From Bacillota bacterium (GTDB lineage: Bacteria > Bacillota_I > Bacilli_A > RF39 > UBA660): 64,000 nucleotides of DNA. The stretch covers positions 33,317 to 97,316 of the forward strand of contig QAMK01000031.1 in NCBI GenBank assembly GCA_003149915.1. Direction: 5' to 3'. The notes under the pieces are model-generated. The model was not told the DNA's origin, ran no database searches, and worked only from the letters and a program-made list of their open reading frames with translations. Shown here piece after piece: positions 1 through 9,091 of this stretch (the first letter of the stretch is position 1; every line of letters begins with the position of its first letter). A program made the position numbers and the translations under genes.

Positions 1-809
1 ACAATATACTTATCAGTATTTTTATTATTACGTGTCTTTCTACCAATTGCAGGTTTACCCCAAGGTGTCATTGGTGACTTACGTCCAACTGGAGCTCTAC
101 CTTCACCACCACCATGTGGGTGATCGTTTGGATTCATAACAGAACCACGAACAGTAGGACGAATACCCATATGACGTTTACGTCCGGCCTTACCGATGTT
201 AACCAATTCGTAATCTTCATTACCAACTACACCAACAGTAGCATAGCAAGTACCTAGAACTTTTCTTTGTTCTCCAGAAGCAAGACGAATCATAACGTAT
301 GCTCCATCTCTACCAAGAATTTGAGCACTTGCACCAGCACTTCTTGCTAGTTCTCCACCCTTACCAGGTTTTAATTCGATGTTGTGAACATTCGTACCAA
401 CTGGGATATTCATAAGTGGTAATGCGTTACCAACTTTAATGTCAGCATTTGGACCACTCATAATTTTTGTTCCAACTGTTAAATCTTTTGGTGCGATGAT
501 ATATCTCTTTTCACCATCTGCATAATTAATTAAAGCGATATTCGCACTTCTGTTTGGATCGTATTCGATAGAAGCAACTGTACCAGGAATATCCAATTTA
601 TTTCTCTTAAAATCGATAATACGGTATTTTCTCTTTGCTCCTCCACCGATATGTCTAACAGTAATACGTCCTTGGTGGTTACGCCCACCAGTTTTCTTAA
701 CTTTAGCTAATAAACTTTTTTCAGGAGTGCTCTTTGTAATTTCGCTATTTACCAAACGAGTCATTTCTCTTTGACCATTTGTATTAGGTTTGATTGTTCT
801 AATTGCCAT
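1..809 (-). CDS. rplB: 50S ribosomal protein L2 (partial, C-terminus cut by window edge)
   Basis: The reading frame starts with ATG at 807-809, six bases after an AGGAGGGT-like ribosome binding site, and stays open to the window edge. Translation begins [14 protein letters not shown] and contains the L2 hallmark [15 protein letters not shown] and the [11 protein letters not shown] stretch near the peptidyl-transferase-proximal loop. About 269 of the usual ~276 residues are present, so only the extreme C-terminus is missing. L2 is a core 23S rRNA-binding protein needed for subunit association. It follows rplW by 12 bases in the usual S10-operon order. Confidence 0.98.
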   Translation of the reverse strand, partial: MAIRTIKPNTNGQREMTRLVNSEITKSTPEKSLLAKVKKTGGRNHQGRITVRHIGGGAKRKYRIIDFKRNKLDIPGTVASIEYDPNRSANIALINYADGEKRYIIAPKDLTVGTKIMSGPNADIKVGNALPLMNIPVGTNVHNIELKPGKGGELARSAGASAQILGRDGAYVMIRLASGEQRKVLGTCYATVGVVGNEDYELVNIGKAGRKRHMGIRPTVRGSVMNPNDHPHGGGEGRAPVGRKSPMTPWGKPAIGRKTRNNKNTDKYI

Positions 810-821
810 ACTCTAACCCTC

Positions 822-1106
822 CTATTGAAGATCGATTGTTTGGCCTTCTGCTAATTTAACGATTGCTTTTTTGCTACGATTCGTCAAACCAGTATAACGT
901 CCAACTCTTCTCTTCTTCGTTTTTACATTAATCGTACGAATAGATTCAACTTTAACATTGAAGATTCTTTCGATTGCATTCTTAATTTCAACTTTGTTTG
1001 CTTTTGGATCAACTGCAAATGTATATTTGCCTTCATCACGATTTAAGCTACCACTTTTTTCAGTAATAACTGGTGCCTTAATAATTGTTAAATATTTTGT
1101 ATCCAT
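822..1106 (-). CDS. rplW: 50S ribosomal protein L23
   Basis: A 94-residue protein, the normal length for bacterial L23. It opens with the family-typical APVITEKS segment and has [23 protein letters not shown] in its middle. L23 sits at the polypeptide exit tunnel and docks trigger factor and SRP. The start ATG is preceded by GAGGTGCTAGCTTAAT. The gene begins one base after the stop of rplD, so it is co-transcribed and probably translationally coupled. Confidence 0.98.
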   Translation of the reverse strand: MDTKYLTIIKAPVITEKSGSLNRDEGKYTFAVDPKANKVEIKNAIERIFNVKVESIRTINVKTKKRRVGRYTGLTNRSKKAIVKLAEGQTIDLQ

Positions 1107-1107
1107 A

Positions 1108-1734
1108 TTAAGCTAGCACCTCCTCAATTTGTTTTAATGCATCCTCTGTTACAACCATGTAATCAGAAGTAACGATATCCAAAACATTGATTTCGCTAAC
1201 TTCTTCTAATAAAACATTTTGTAAATTAGAAGCTGCGAATAATAAATTTTCTTCAATTTCTGGAACAACCACCAAAACCTTTTTATCTGTTACTTGTAAG
1301 TTATTTAAAACAGTAACCATTTCTTTTGTTTTTGGTGTTTCTAATTTTAATGAGTCAAGAACGATTAGTTCACCATCGTTAGCCTTTGTTGCCAAAGCAC
1401 TCTTCAATGCTAACCGACGTTCTTTACGATTCATATTGATACTATAATCTCTTGGAACTGGTCCACCGTAAGTACCACCCTTACGCCATTGAACAGCACG
1501 GATTGATCCTTGACGAGCATGTCCTGTTCCTTTTTGTCTCCATGGCTTTCTACCGCCACCACTAACTTCTGCACGTGTTTTTGTCTTGTGAGTACCTTGT
1601 CTTAAAGATGCTCTTGTTAAAATTACTGCATCGTAGACAACTTTATCATTTGGTGTAATACCAAAGATCGTATCACTAAGTTTGATATCTTTTAGTTTTT
1701 CACCTTTTATGTTTAAAAGTTTTACTTTTTCCAT
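1108..1734 (-). CDS. rplD: 50S ribosomal protein L4
   Basis: A 208-residue L4 with the conserved tunnel-loop region [15 protein letters not shown] and [12 protein letters not shown]. It binds 23S rRNA domain I, and in many bacteria L4 also autoregulates the S10 operon. I chose the ATG at 1732-1734 because GGGAGG lies eight bases upstream. An ATG two codons earlier (1738-1740) sits only two bases after the same binding site. Gene order S10-L3-L4-L23-L2 matches the standard operon. Confidence 0.97.
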   Translation of the reverse strand: MEKVKLLNIKGEKLKDIKLSDTIFGITPNDKVVYDAVILTRASLRQGTHKTKTRAEVSGGGRKPWRQKGTGHARQGSIRAVQWRKGGTYGGPVPRDYSINMNRKERRLALKSALATKANDGELIVLDSLKLETPKTKEMVTVLNNLQVTDKKVLVVVPEIEENLLFAASNLQNVLLEEVSEINVLDIVTSDYMVVTEDALKQIEEVLA

Positions 1735-1784
1735 CTTCATATCCTCCCTTCATCACATTTCCATTATTAAACTATTCTCTGTTT

Positions 1785-2498
1785 TTAAGCCTCTTGTGAT
1801 GATTCTGTTTCTGCTTCTTTGTTTTCAGGTTCTACATTGTAAACAACTAAATCGATTGGAGTTGCTTTTGTATTTCCCTTTTTAACAGCAGTTTTAATGA
1901 TTACGAAAGACTTCTTTGGTCCTGGAACATTACCTTTAATTAAGATAACGTTGTTTTCCATATCGACAGCAACAACCTCTTCATTTTGAACAGTTCTTGT
2001 TGCAGAACCCATATGACCTGGTAATTTTTTACCTTTAATAACGTGCATTGGTAACATAGTACCTAGAGAACCAACACCTCTATGATATTGAGATCCATGA
2101 CCCATCGGGCCTCTCGTTTGATTCCAGCGTTTGATAACACCTTGGAATCCTTTACCTTTGCTGACGCCTTGTACGTCAACGATATCGCCTGCTGCAAATG
2201 TATCAGCAGCAATTACTTGTCCTAATGTATATTCACTAGGATCTACCCCTCTGATTTCTTTTAAGAAGCGCTTAGGTTCTGTATTAGCTTTTTTAACATG
2301 ACCTATAGCAGCCTTATTGCTATTCTTTTCTTTCATTGTGAATGCACCAAGTTGCACAGCATCATAACCATCTTTTTCTTTTGTTTTGATTTGCGTTACA
2401 ACGTTTGGTTCAATCTCAACAACAGTAACTGGAACTAGTTTGCCATCTTTAGCAAAAACTTGAGTCATTCCAATTTTTCTACCTAAGATTCCTTTCAT
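1785..2498 (-). CDS. rplC: 50S ribosomal protein L3
   Basis: A 237-residue L3 (usual length about 210). It begins [15 protein letters not shown], the family signature, and carries the [20 protein letters not shown] extension that reaches the peptidyl-transferase centre. The C-terminus has an acidic tail ([13 protein letters not shown]) of the kind seen in some Bacillota and accounts for the extra length. The start is preceded by GGAGGAAAATAAT. It lies 16 bases after rpsJ in the same operon. Confidence 0.98.
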   Translation of the reverse strand: MKGILGRKIGMTQVFAKDGKLVPVTVVEIEPNVVTQIKTKEKDGYDAVQLGAFTMKEKNSNKAAIGHVKKANTEPKRFLKEIRGVDPSEYTLGQVIAADTFAAGDIVDVQGVSKGKGFQGVIKRWNQTRGPMGHGSQYHRGVGSLGTMLPMHVIKGKKLPGHMGSATRTVQNEEVVAVDMENNVILIKGNVPGPKKSFVIIKTAVKKGNTKATPIDLVVYNVEPENKEAETESSQEA

Positions 2499-2514
2499 AT
2501 TATTTTCCTCCTAA

Positions 2515-2823
2515 TTATAATTTGATTTCAATATCAACACCGCTTGGTAAATCTAGATGAGTTAATGCATCAATCGTTTCCTTGCTTGGATTTTTGATAT
2601 CAATAAGTCTCTTGTGTGTACGCATTTCGAATTGTTCACGCGAATCCTTATATTTATGAACAGCTCTTAAAATCGTAAACTTTTCAACTTCAGTAGGAAG
2701 TGGTACAGGTCCACTGATTTCTCCTCCTGATCTCTTAACGGTTTCAACAATTTTTGTAGCGGCATTATCTAGAATTCTGTGATCGTATGCTTTCAAACGA
2801 ATACGAACTTTTTCCTTTGACAT
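2515..2823 (-). CDS. rpsJ: 30S ribosomal protein S10
   Basis: A 102-residue S10, full length, with the family motifs [12 protein letters not shown] and [10 protein letters not shown]10 is part of the 30S head and also serves as NusE in antitermination complexes. The ATG is preceded by GGGAGGATTTAAA. It is the first gene of the operon, so its upstream leader and promoter set expression of all five ribosomal genes visible here. Confidence 0.98.
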   Translation of the reverse strand: MSKEKVRIRLKAYDHRILDNAATKIVETVKRSGGEISGPVPLPTEVEKFTILRAVHKYKDSREQFEMRTHKRLIDIKNPSKETIDALTHLDLPSGVDIEIKL

Positions 2824-2940
2824 TTTAAATCCTCCCTTCGCCTATATCTAGTATAGACTTGCTCCGTGTGAATAACCCGATACTTCCTAGCAACTTATCC
2901 TGGTGTATCGACAACCTCCCACATCTAAGCAGCCACACGA
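2824..2940 (-). ncRNA. structured 5' leader of the S10 ribosomal operon
   Basis: The roughly 117-base transcript leader of rpsJ contains two nested stems read on the minus strand. An outer CGTGTG (2934-2939) pairs with CACACG (2865-2870). An inner CGATAC (2905-2910) pairs with GTATCG (2878-2883). A GTGGGAGG segment lies between the left arms. Structured S10 leaders used in feedback control are known in several bacterial groups. Assigning this one to a named leader family needs a covariance search. The stems are seen; the regulatory role is inferred. Confidence 0.5.
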
Positions 2941-2945
2941 CCATA

Positions 2946-2974
2946 ATTATAGCATAGCAACATCAAAAAAACAA
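2946..2974 (-). promoter_or_regulatory. SigA-type promoter of the S10 operon
   Basis: On the minus strand, TTGTTT (2969-2974) and TATAAT (2946-2951) are separated by exactly 17 bases. This places the start of transcription near 2939, at the first base of the leader stem. The -35 element overlaps the T-tract of the terminator of the preceding gene. Confidence 0.7.
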
Positions 2975-3011
2975 GCGTTTTTTTAGGTTTTCTAAAAATA
3001 TTTACGCTTGT
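2965..3011 (-). terminator. rho-independent terminator after the ClpX-like gene
   Basis: On the minus strand, ACAAGCG (3005-3011) pairs with CGCTTGT (2971-2977). An inner TTTTTAG/CTAAAAA helix extends the stem, and seven T follow. It lies 14 bases past the stop of the AAA+ gene and insulates it from the S10 promoter. Confidence 0.8.
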
Positions 3012-3024
3012 ATTCGACAAAATA

Positions 3025-4602
3025 TTAACTTAAATCAAATTTTTTCGGATTGGAAACTGTCTCTTTTGTAAGTTTCAGAACTTTGTAAGTGCCAGCTGGT
3101 TCTAGTGCCATTTCATGTTCGGCAGAAGTTAAGCTCGCCATTACGATATTATTTAAATCGCGCATACTTTGATCAGACTCATCTAATTTTGCAAGTAAAG
3201 CATCAAAGTATGACATATCCGGTTTCGTTTCCACTTGAAATTGACGTTCGTATCTAGCCTTCTTCTTTTGGAATACAGATGAACGGGAATGTTGTAAAAT
3301 ATCCAGTTTCGTTTCATGATCCAATACGTTATAAACAACTAAATGTGGAAAACGACTCACTAACTCTTTGTTAAACGCAGTTTCTTTGCTAAGTCTAGAT
3401 GCATCAAATTGAACAGGACCGTTCACTGCTCCAAAACCGATTTTTTTATCGGCATTAAACAAATTAGAAAATGTTCCAGAAAAGATGCGATGCAAAGAAT
3501 TAGTCGGAAACATCCGGACCTGATTGGACAATGCGGTTTTTCTAAAATAAAACGGATCTCCTTCGATAAAGTTCATAATGACATTCATAATAGCAGAAAC
3601 GTAATCACGACACTGTTCGCCTATTTTATCGAACTCATCAATGTAGACGATACCACGAGATGCCATACTTAAATCAGAGTCACATTGCGACAAAAGAGAA
3701 AAAAATCCATCTTCCAAACTAGTTCCTTTGATACCGGGAGGGACAAAAGTAGAACCTTTGAGTTCAACCATCGGCAAATTCAAATATTCCATCGCAGCAC
3801 GAATCGTCTGAGTCTTTCCCGTACCAGTCGGGCCTACCAATAAAATGGATTCCGTTTTCTCATCCGGCAATGCTGTATAATTCATATAAATGGTAGTCGC
3901 AAGCTGACTAATTTCGTCATCGTGACCAAACACTCGCTCTTTCATGTAAGTCTCTAATCCTCGTAACGAGATATCAGGATTAACAGCAGGCGTTTGATTG
4001 GAAATAATTGTTTCTGGAGCGATGTTCTTATCTAAGTAAAGTCCTTTTAATGTATCCCCTTCAATAGCGATACCAACAACACCAAAAGGGCCAAAAACTT
4101 CTGTCTTTTTCACACCATCCGATAATGCTAGTAAACGGCAACGAACACGATTCACATCAGGCTCTGATAACAATTGACTTAGCGATTCACTATTTAACGT
4201 AACAGTTGGCGAATCTTGATCTAGTCGATAAACTGTTTCCTCTTTTACTTTGGAAAGTGCATGTAAATTGACTTTGCGTTCCACTACTTTTCCATCTTGA
4301 ACAGTCACATATAAAATATACTGCCGTTCGGTTTCCCAAAAGAACTGTAACAGAAAGTTCTGATCATCTTTATTATTCGAATGATAAATCTCCTGTAAAT
4401 GGGAAAGAGAAAAGATGTTATCAACTAAATAATTTTCCTCTTCCAATGCCTTTTCAAACGATGGCTTATGATAGATGGTATCCGAACAAAAGTCATCGTT
4501 AACGCAGTATCCTTGTACAATATCAACTGGATACAAGATGTACTCTTTTTCTCCTAAAGGAAGTTTTCCATACCGAATTCCATATTCCATTTCCTGTTCC
4601 AT
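3025..4602 (-). CDS. ClpX/HslU-like AAA+ ATPase, unusual N-terminus
   Basis: A 525-residue protein. The C-terminal half is an AAA+ module with Walker A GPTGTGKT, Walker B GIVYIDEFDKI and an arginine-finger-like SRFPH segment, closest in feel to ClpX. The roughly 230-residue N-terminal half is not the ClpX zinc-binding domain and I do not recognise it. ATP-driven remodelling of an unknown substrate is the safe call. I chose the ATG at 4600-4602, with GGGGGA upstream, because a strong promoter lies inside the longer reading frame. It has its own promoter and terminator and heads the cluster with two HExxH proteins, so a partnership with them is possible but inferred. Confidence 0.7.
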   Translation of the reverse strand: MEQEMEYGIRYGKLPLGEKEYILYPVDIVQGYCVNDDFCSDTIYHKPSFEKALEEENYLVDNIFSLSHLQEIYHSNNKDDQNFLLQFFWETERQYILYVTVQDGKVVERKVNLHALSKVKEETVYRLDQDSPTVTLNSESLSQLLSEPDVNRVRCRLLALSDGVKKTEVFGPFGVVGIAIEGDTLKGLYLDKNIAPETIISNQTPAVNPDISLRGLETYMKERVFGHDDEISQLATTIYMNYTALPDEKTESILLVGPTGTGKTQTIRAAMEYLNLPMVELKGSTFVPPGIKGTSLEDGFFSLLSQCDSDLSMASRGIVYIDEFDKIGEQCRDYVSAIMNVIMNFIEGDPFYFRKTALSNQVRMFPTNSLHRIFSGTFSNLFNADKKIGFGAVNGPVQFDASRLSKETAFNKELVSRFPHLVVYNVLDHETKLDILQHSRSSVFQKKKARYERQFQVETKPDMSYFDALLAKLDESDQSMRDLNNIVMASLTSAEHEMALEPAGTYKVLKLTKETVSNPKKFDLS

Positions 4603-4648
4603 ACCAAAATCCCCCAACAATTCACGATTTAATATCCTTGTGAACCTT

Positions 4649-4677
4649 ATTATAAAATAGGATCCCAAATTAGTCAA
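4649..4677 (-). promoter_or_regulatory. SigA-type promoter of the ClpX-like gene
   Basis: On the minus strand, TTGACT (4672-4677) and TATAAT (4649-4654) are 17 bases apart. The promoter lies in the 87-base gap after the preceding gene and decides that translation starts at 4602 rather than 4689. Confidence 0.8.
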
Positions 4678-4705
4678 AAAAAACTGCAATTATTTATAAT
4701 TACAG
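4676..4705 (-). terminator. terminator overlapping the stop of the first HExxH gene
   Basis: On the minus strand a CTGTAATTA...ATTGCAG stem (4684-4705) is followed by eight T (4676-4683). The stop codon (4690-4692) lies inside the stem. It ends transcription just before the next promoter. Confidence 0.7.
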
Positions 4706-5613
4706 TTCGCATTGAATACTTCGATCATTTGCATCGCTTCCTGATACAAAGAACGAATTTGATTTAATTTCATCTTCTTGAAAAACACCGTCTTCTCATA
4801 TTCCTGTTCCAACTTAGTCGTTCGAATTAAAATCGCAATAAAGCGTTTGTAACTTCCTTTCTTACCGATAATCTGATCAAACCAAGAATCCATATCGTCG
4901 ATATTACCAGAAAAACGTAGAGATGAAAACGTTGCTAAAAACGTTCGGTTTTTCATTAATTCTTTACACAAATAAGATTGTAATCCGTAAGCATTCGATG
5001 TATAACTACCCGAAATGCTAGAATCGATTGCATATAACGTCGCTGCAATTGTATTGGATAACGGAATCGTTCGAAAAGAATGAATAATATCGATGATTTC
5101 TTCTGTCTGTTTGGTATTGATGATTTCTTCTAAAATGTAATCGTCATCCTTGCGAATAACTTGCATCGTCTTCTTATTATAATGAATATGACAGATTCCC
5201 GTCCGCAATGTGAACGTGTCCCCTTGATCCATAATTTCATTTTCAAACGAATTGACCGCATGATTATACTCGTGAACTAAGTTATCTAATAAAGACATCA
5301 ATGGAATATTTTGGTAATTTTGTAATACGATTACTTTATCCGTTACAATATGACCATCTTGTAATCTGGGCATACTCGTATAAAAAGCCTGCTCTCGTTC
5401 GTTGTGTTCGTCTCGAATCAAGATCGGCACACTCTCGAAAATTCGCAAAATTTTATGTTCCGCAGATAATCCATATTTTAAAATAAAAGCAGGGATAATC
5501 AAATGAAGTAGATGCCCAATATTTTCTGGATACCGAAACTTCGTATTTAAATTATCTATCGATACTTTCGTCTTCCGAAACAAATCTTGTACAATAGCAA
5601 CATTATTTTCCAT
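4690..5613 (-). CDS. putative zinc metallopeptidase-like protein (HEYNH)
   Basis: A 307-residue protein I cannot assign to a named family. It carries LVHEYNHAVNSFENEI, an HExxH motif with the flanking hydrophobic and acidic pattern of zinc metallopeptidases. There is no signal peptide or membrane segment, so it would act in the cytosol. I chose the ATG at 5611-5613, eight bases after GGGAG, over the GTG at 5622, which sits inside the binding site. It overlaps the stop of dinB by 11 bases, so the two are co-transcribed. A second HExxH protein lies at 6910-7659. Catalysis is inferred from the motif only. Confidence 0.55.
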   Translation of the reverse strand: MENNVAIVQDLFRKTKVSIDNLNTKFRYPENIGHLLHLIIPAFILKYGLSAEHKILRIFESVPILIRDEHNEREQAFYTSMPRLQDGHIVTDKVIVLQNYQNIPLMSLLDNLVHEYNHAVNSFENEIMDQGDTFTLRTGICHIHYNKKTMQVIRKDDDYILEEIINTKQTEEIIDIIHSFRTIPLSNTIAATLYAIDSSISGSYTSNAYGLQSYLCKELMKNRTFLATFSSLRFSGNIDDMDSWFDQIIGKKGSYKRFIAILIRTTKLEQEYEKTVFFKKMKLNQIRSLYQEAMQMIEVFNANCNYK

Positions 5614-6817
5614 CACGGTCACTCCCTTCTTCTTTCAAACTAGCAGGCATAATGATATCTTTACCGAACTTACTACGAATCTGATCGACAGCTTCCTGCA
5701 CTTTAGAGGAACCATCATCGACAGTATCGGTATCAAAAAGAGAAATCTGGGTCATATTCGTTTTGACAAAGTTACCCAACCGAATACCAATCAAACGAAT
5801 CGGTTCACCTTTCCAAGCCCGTTCAAACAAAGCGTATGCCCTTTTAAAAATGTCTTCACTGACATTGGTAGGATTTTCCAATTTGCACTGGTGTGAATAA
5901 TTGACGAATGCATCCGTTCGAATGATGATTGCAATACTAGTCGCATATAGTTTCTTTTCACGTGCTTCTAATCCAACCTCATCGGCTTGAGATAAAAGCA
6001 TTTTGCGAATATATGATTTATCGGTCACATCAAATGGCAACGTAGCAGTCGTAGAAATGCTTTTCCGCTCCGCCCGTTCGGAAGTCACCGGTGTATCATC
6101 GATACCCAGAGATGCATTGTGCATGTAAATAGCATTGCTTTTAAAGTACTTTGTGAGTAACGAAACATCTGTTTTTGCTAACTCCCCAATCGTGTGTATT
6201 CCAAGTGCCTTCAATGTTTCAGCACTTCGTTTTCCGATGAACAAAAGATCTCCAACATCCAAAGGCCACATCTTCTCTTCCACCTCAGAAGCAAACAATG
6301 TATGAACCTTATTCGGTTTTTCGAAATCACTAGCCATTTTAGCACAAAGTCGATTATTCGCAATTCCAACGTTCACCGTAATTCCAAACTTCTCATGAAT
6401 CTCATCTTTCATCTGATAAGCAAGCCGAATCAAGTCATCATATAAATAGTGTGTCCCAGTCATATCTAAAAAACACTCATCAACCGAAAATCGTTCGACA
6501 GTCGGTGTAAACTGTAAATAATATTGATATAACTTATCACTTTCTCGTTTGTATAATTCGTGATTGGCTGGAAAAACTTTCAAACCTGGACATTTTCTTC
6601 TTGCTTGATACAAAGTTTCTGCTGTTTTTACACCATACTTTTTAGCAACTGGACTTTTCGCCACGACAATACCACGTCTAGCATCTTCATCGCCACCTAT
6701 GACAGAAGGAATATTTCGAATATCTTCCGTCGCTCCACGGCGCAACATATCGACAGCAGTCCATGATAAAAAGGCATTGTTAACATCGATATGAAATATG
6801 ATTCGTTCTTCCTTCAT
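5603..6817 (-). CDS. dinB: DNA polymerase IV (Y-family, DinB/UmuC type)
   Basis: A 404-residue Y-family translesion polymerase. The catalytic acidic motifs HIDVNNAFLSW (N-terminus) and FSVDECFLDMTG (near residue 110) are intact, followed by the palm/thumb region GIANNRLCAKMASDFEKP. The C-terminal TQISLFD is a beta-clamp binding motif. It extends DNA past lesions at low fidelity. A -10 element TATACT lies upstream. A CGAAC half of a LexA-like box is seen at 6889-6893, but the other half is poor, so SOS control is uncertain. It is followed directly by the HExxH gene with overlapping ends. Confidence 0.92.
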   Translation of the reverse strand: MKEERIIFHIDVNNAFLSWTAVDMLRRGATEDIRNIPSVIGGDEDARRGIVVAKSPVAKKYGVKTAETLYQARRKCPGLKVFPANHELYKRESDKLYQYYLQFTPTVERFSVDECFLDMTGTHYLYDDLIRLAYQMKDEIHEKFGITVNVGIANNRLCAKMASDFEKPNKVHTLFASEVEEKMWPLDVGDLLFIGKRSAETLKALGIHTIGELAKTDVSLLTKYFKSNAIYMHNASLGIDDTPVTSERAERKSISTTATLPFDVTDKSYIRKMLLSQADEVGLEAREKKLYATSIAIIIRTDAFVNYSHQCKLENPTNVSEDIFKRAYALFERAWKGEPIRLIGIRLGNFVKTNMTQISLFDTDTVDDGSSKVQEAVDQIRSKFGKDIIMPASLKEEGSDRDGK

Positions 6818-6909
6818 AACACACCTCTTCTAAACAAGCTTCTATAAGTTCTACTATAAGTATAGAAAATTCTGATGAATTTGAAAATCGAACAAAAGAA
6901 TTTTTTTCA

Positions 6910-7659
6910 TTATTTTGAACTTAAGAACATCCGGTATCCTTTTTTAATCGCATCGTCGATATTTTCTTTAGGAAACAATGTCTGTAATTCAAACATAACC
7001 AAAGAGTGTTTATGATTGTAACAAAAAGACTCAGCCGCATAATGCATACCCGGAATATCGTAAAAAAGGCCTTTGATTGCGGCACGATTTAAAATAGGAT
7101 CGATGACCATCTCACTGTACTCCCAAATCGTTCCAGGATACAAAAATGTAGAAGGTTTGCTAAAGCGATGTAACAAACGCCACTTCTGAAAATATAAAAA
7201 GTGTGTCAATTCGTGAATCAAATTAGAGAACACCTCTCCCATCGAGCTGCTACATAGATAGATAGAAGAAGTCTCAGAAATCCCAAAATGAGCAGGTAAA
7301 ATTCCAACATAGACAGAAATTACCTTCATGGACTCCGGCCAATCACAACCGAGTACCTGCGATAGAAACGACAAAAAAGACTTGCTAGAAACATCGAAAT
7401 ATTGCTGATAGTCAATTAACAATCGGTCCATATCGAACGATTCTTCCTGATAAGAACGAATGACTTCCTCCTCGATTTCTTTGATAATCCCATCTTCAGT
7501 CATATTGCTACGAATAATTTCTCTTAAAGCCGGAAACGTTCGAATCATCGCATCCCGTCGATTGATGAAATCATCTTCTCGTTCATTTTGATAAAACTGA
7601 ATCACATAATTCACATTTTCTTCTACCGACAATTTATGAAAAACAATTTTAGGAACCAT
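6910..7659 (-). CDS. putative zinc metallopeptidase-like protein (HELTH)
   Basis: A 249-residue cytosolic protein with NLIHELTHFLYFQKW, a clean HExxH motif, in its C-terminal half. The N-terminal half is charged and helical with no recognised domain. I chose the ATG at 7657-7659 because GGAGGT lies five bases upstream. The reading frame could extend 11 codons further without a binding site. It resembles the HExxH protein at 4690-5613 in size, motif placement and neighbourhood, but the sequences are too different to call a recent duplication. The substrate is unknown. Confidence 0.5.
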   Translation of the reverse strand: MVPKIVFHKLSVEENVNYVIQFYQNEREDDFINRRDAMIRTFPALREIIRSNMTEDGIIKEIEEEVIRSYQEESFDMDRLLIDYQQYFDVSSKSFLSFLSQVLGCDWPESMKVISVYVGILPAHFGISETSSIYLCSSSMGEVFSNLIHELTHFLYFQKWRLLHRFSKPSTFLYPGTIWEYSEMVIDPILNRAAIKGLFYDIPGMHYAAESFCYNHKHSLVMFELQTLFPKENIDDAIKKGYRMFLSSK

Positions 7660-7675
7660 AACTACCTCCAAAGAC

Positions 7676-7705
7676 AAATAAAATATCCACAAGAGAAGTG
7701 GATAT
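7676..7705 (-). terminator. terminator after the DUF4143-type ATPase gene
   Basis: On the minus strand ATATCCAC (7698-7705) pairs with GTGGATAT (7683-7690), followed by TTTATTTG. It starts six bases past the stop at 7711. Confidence 0.65.
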
Positions 7706-7710
7706 CTTTT

Positions 7711-8985
7711 TTATAAGTATTCTTTAAAACAGAAAGTTGCATAAATCGGAATGTATTTAATTCCCTTTTTGAGAGAAAAATTCTCTTCACTAACTCGAAT
7801 TGCCTCATGAATATCGTATTTATTCATAAACAAAGTAAGTGATTTTGCTTTCGACAAATTCGTATTGACTAACTCGATTGGAACAATCTTACCAAGTCTA
7901 GACTGAACGATGAAACTAACTTCAGCCTTTCCTTCTGATGCATAATAATAAAGGTTATAGCCAGAAGAAACGATATTGTTAGCAATACTAGTCTCATATA
8001 AAATATTCTTTAATTTGTCATCCTGTAACAATTTAATTTGATTTAAATGCAACTGATAGAATAAAATTCCCGTATCACTTGGATACAACTTGAAGGAATC
8101 TTTATCTTTAAACTTCGATAATGGCATTCCTACATTCGATACTTTATAACAACGATAGACAAAATTGTTGTTACTTAAGAAATCGATAGCCGCCTCGTAA
8201 TCTTTACTTCTACTTCCTTCCCTCATCAATCCATATTGAAATTTATGATTCGGTTTTAAGAACTGATACGGCATGATATCCAATACTTCATTTGCTCGTG
8301 TCGTATCGATCAAAGTAGGCATGAACAACAATGATCTTTTATAACAATCGATCATCTTCTGATGAACAGAATTCAAATAAGCAAAATTAGGATTGTGGAA
8401 GGATGCTTCAATTGCTTCTGGAAGACCACCAGTCATGAGATAATTTTGAAAGTGATCCATAGCAATTTGATGGAACGGAATCGGTTTGTTGTTTTTATAT
8501 GAATCTTTGATAAAGTCGATTAATTGATTTTGATTACAAGCCTTTAAATACTCTTCAAAATCAACTGGGAACATATACTTATACTGTAACTCTTCCCCTT
8601 TAAATTTAACTAAGTTCTCCTTTAAAGATGTAATCATAATGACGTGATAATCACATTCTCCTTTGCCAAACAACTTGACCATCTTGACGATATCTAAGTC
8701 GTTGACATTGTCGAATACAATCAACGTATCTTTCTTTAAAATCGGTTCCCCTACTAAAAGAGCAAGGCGAAGAACAATTTTCTCAACTGAATTCTCTCGT
8801 TTTGCAATCGATAACAATTCATAATTATTTTCGCAATTGATATAGGCGACAGTCTTGTATTCCTTCTCGCCAAAAGCAAGCACCGAATACGTTTTTCCAA
8901 TCTGTCTGTTTCCATATAAAAGTAACGGTTTCCGATTCATATCTTTTTTCCATCGCAAGAAATCATTCATGATTTTTCGTTCCAT
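7711..8985 (-). CDS. AAA (AAA_14/DUF4143-type) ATP-binding protein
   Basis: A 424-residue protein with Walker A LYGNRQIGKT near residue 25, Walker B LIVFDNV near residue 90, and the MTGGLPEAI segment typical of this group in the middle. The C-terminal domain resembles DUF4143: it ends with the TSIANNIVSSGYNLYYYASEG and IVPIEL strands reminiscent of a nuclease-like fold. Members are widespread in Bacillota and Bacteroidota; their role is not settled. It has its own strong promoter and terminator and is a single-gene unit. Confidence 0.75.
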   Translation of the reverse strand: MERKIMNDFLRWKKDMNRKPLLLYGNRQIGKTYSVLAFGEKEYKTVAYINCENNYELLSIAKRENSVEKIVLRLALLVGEPILKKDTLIVFDNVNDLDIVKMVKLFGKGECDYHVIMITSLKENLVKFKGEELQYKYMFPVDFEEYLKACNQNQLIDFIKDSYKNNKPIPFHQIAMDHFQNYLMTGGLPEAIEASFHNPNFAYLNSVHQKMIDCYKRSLLFMPTLIDTTRANEVLDIMPYQFLKPNHKFQYGLMREGSRSKDYEAAIDFLSNNNFVYRCYKVSNVGMPLSKFKDKDSFKLYPSDTGILFYQLHLNQIKLLQDDKLKNILYETSIANNIVSSGYNLYYYASEGKAEVSFIVQSRLGKIVPIELVNTNLSKAKSLTLFMNKYDIHEAIRVSEENFSLKKGIKYIPIYATFCFKEYL

Positions 8986-9019
8986 AAATCGTGCCCTCCT
9001 TACACTAAACTACAAGTTA

Positions 9020-9048
9020 AGTATATATCTTTCCTATTTTTAAGTCAA
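9020..9048 (-). promoter_or_regulatory. SigA-type promoter of the DUF4143-type ATPase gene
   Basis: On the minus strand, TTGACT (9043-9048) and TATACT (9020-9025) are 17 bases apart. The start codon lies 35 bases downstream of the -10, after GGAGGG. Confidence 0.75.
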
Positions 9049-9066
9049 GAATGTGTCGGGTTTTTA

Positions 9067-9081
9067 TGAGAATTATTCTCA
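9067..9081. promoter_or_regulatory. perfect 7-1-7 palindrome, Fur-box-like
   Basis: TGAGAATTATTCTCA is a perfect 15-base inverted repeat fitting the Fur pattern TGANAATNATTNTCA. It lies between the spo0A stop and the -35 of the ATPase promoter. No T-tract follows on the minus strand, so it is a poor terminator for spo0A. Binding by a Fur-family regulator is inferred from the pattern alone. Confidence 0.4.
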
Positions 9082-9091
9082 AAAAGAAAAC

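Noticed and set aside
1187..1447. Plus-strand frame of 86 codons opposite rplD.
   Set aside because: Antisense shadow of a ribosomal protein gene without start context or family features.
4603..4689. N-terminal extension of the ClpX-like protein to 4689.
   Set aside because: The extension contains a strong promoter and the terminator of the preceding gene, and no ribosome site precedes it.
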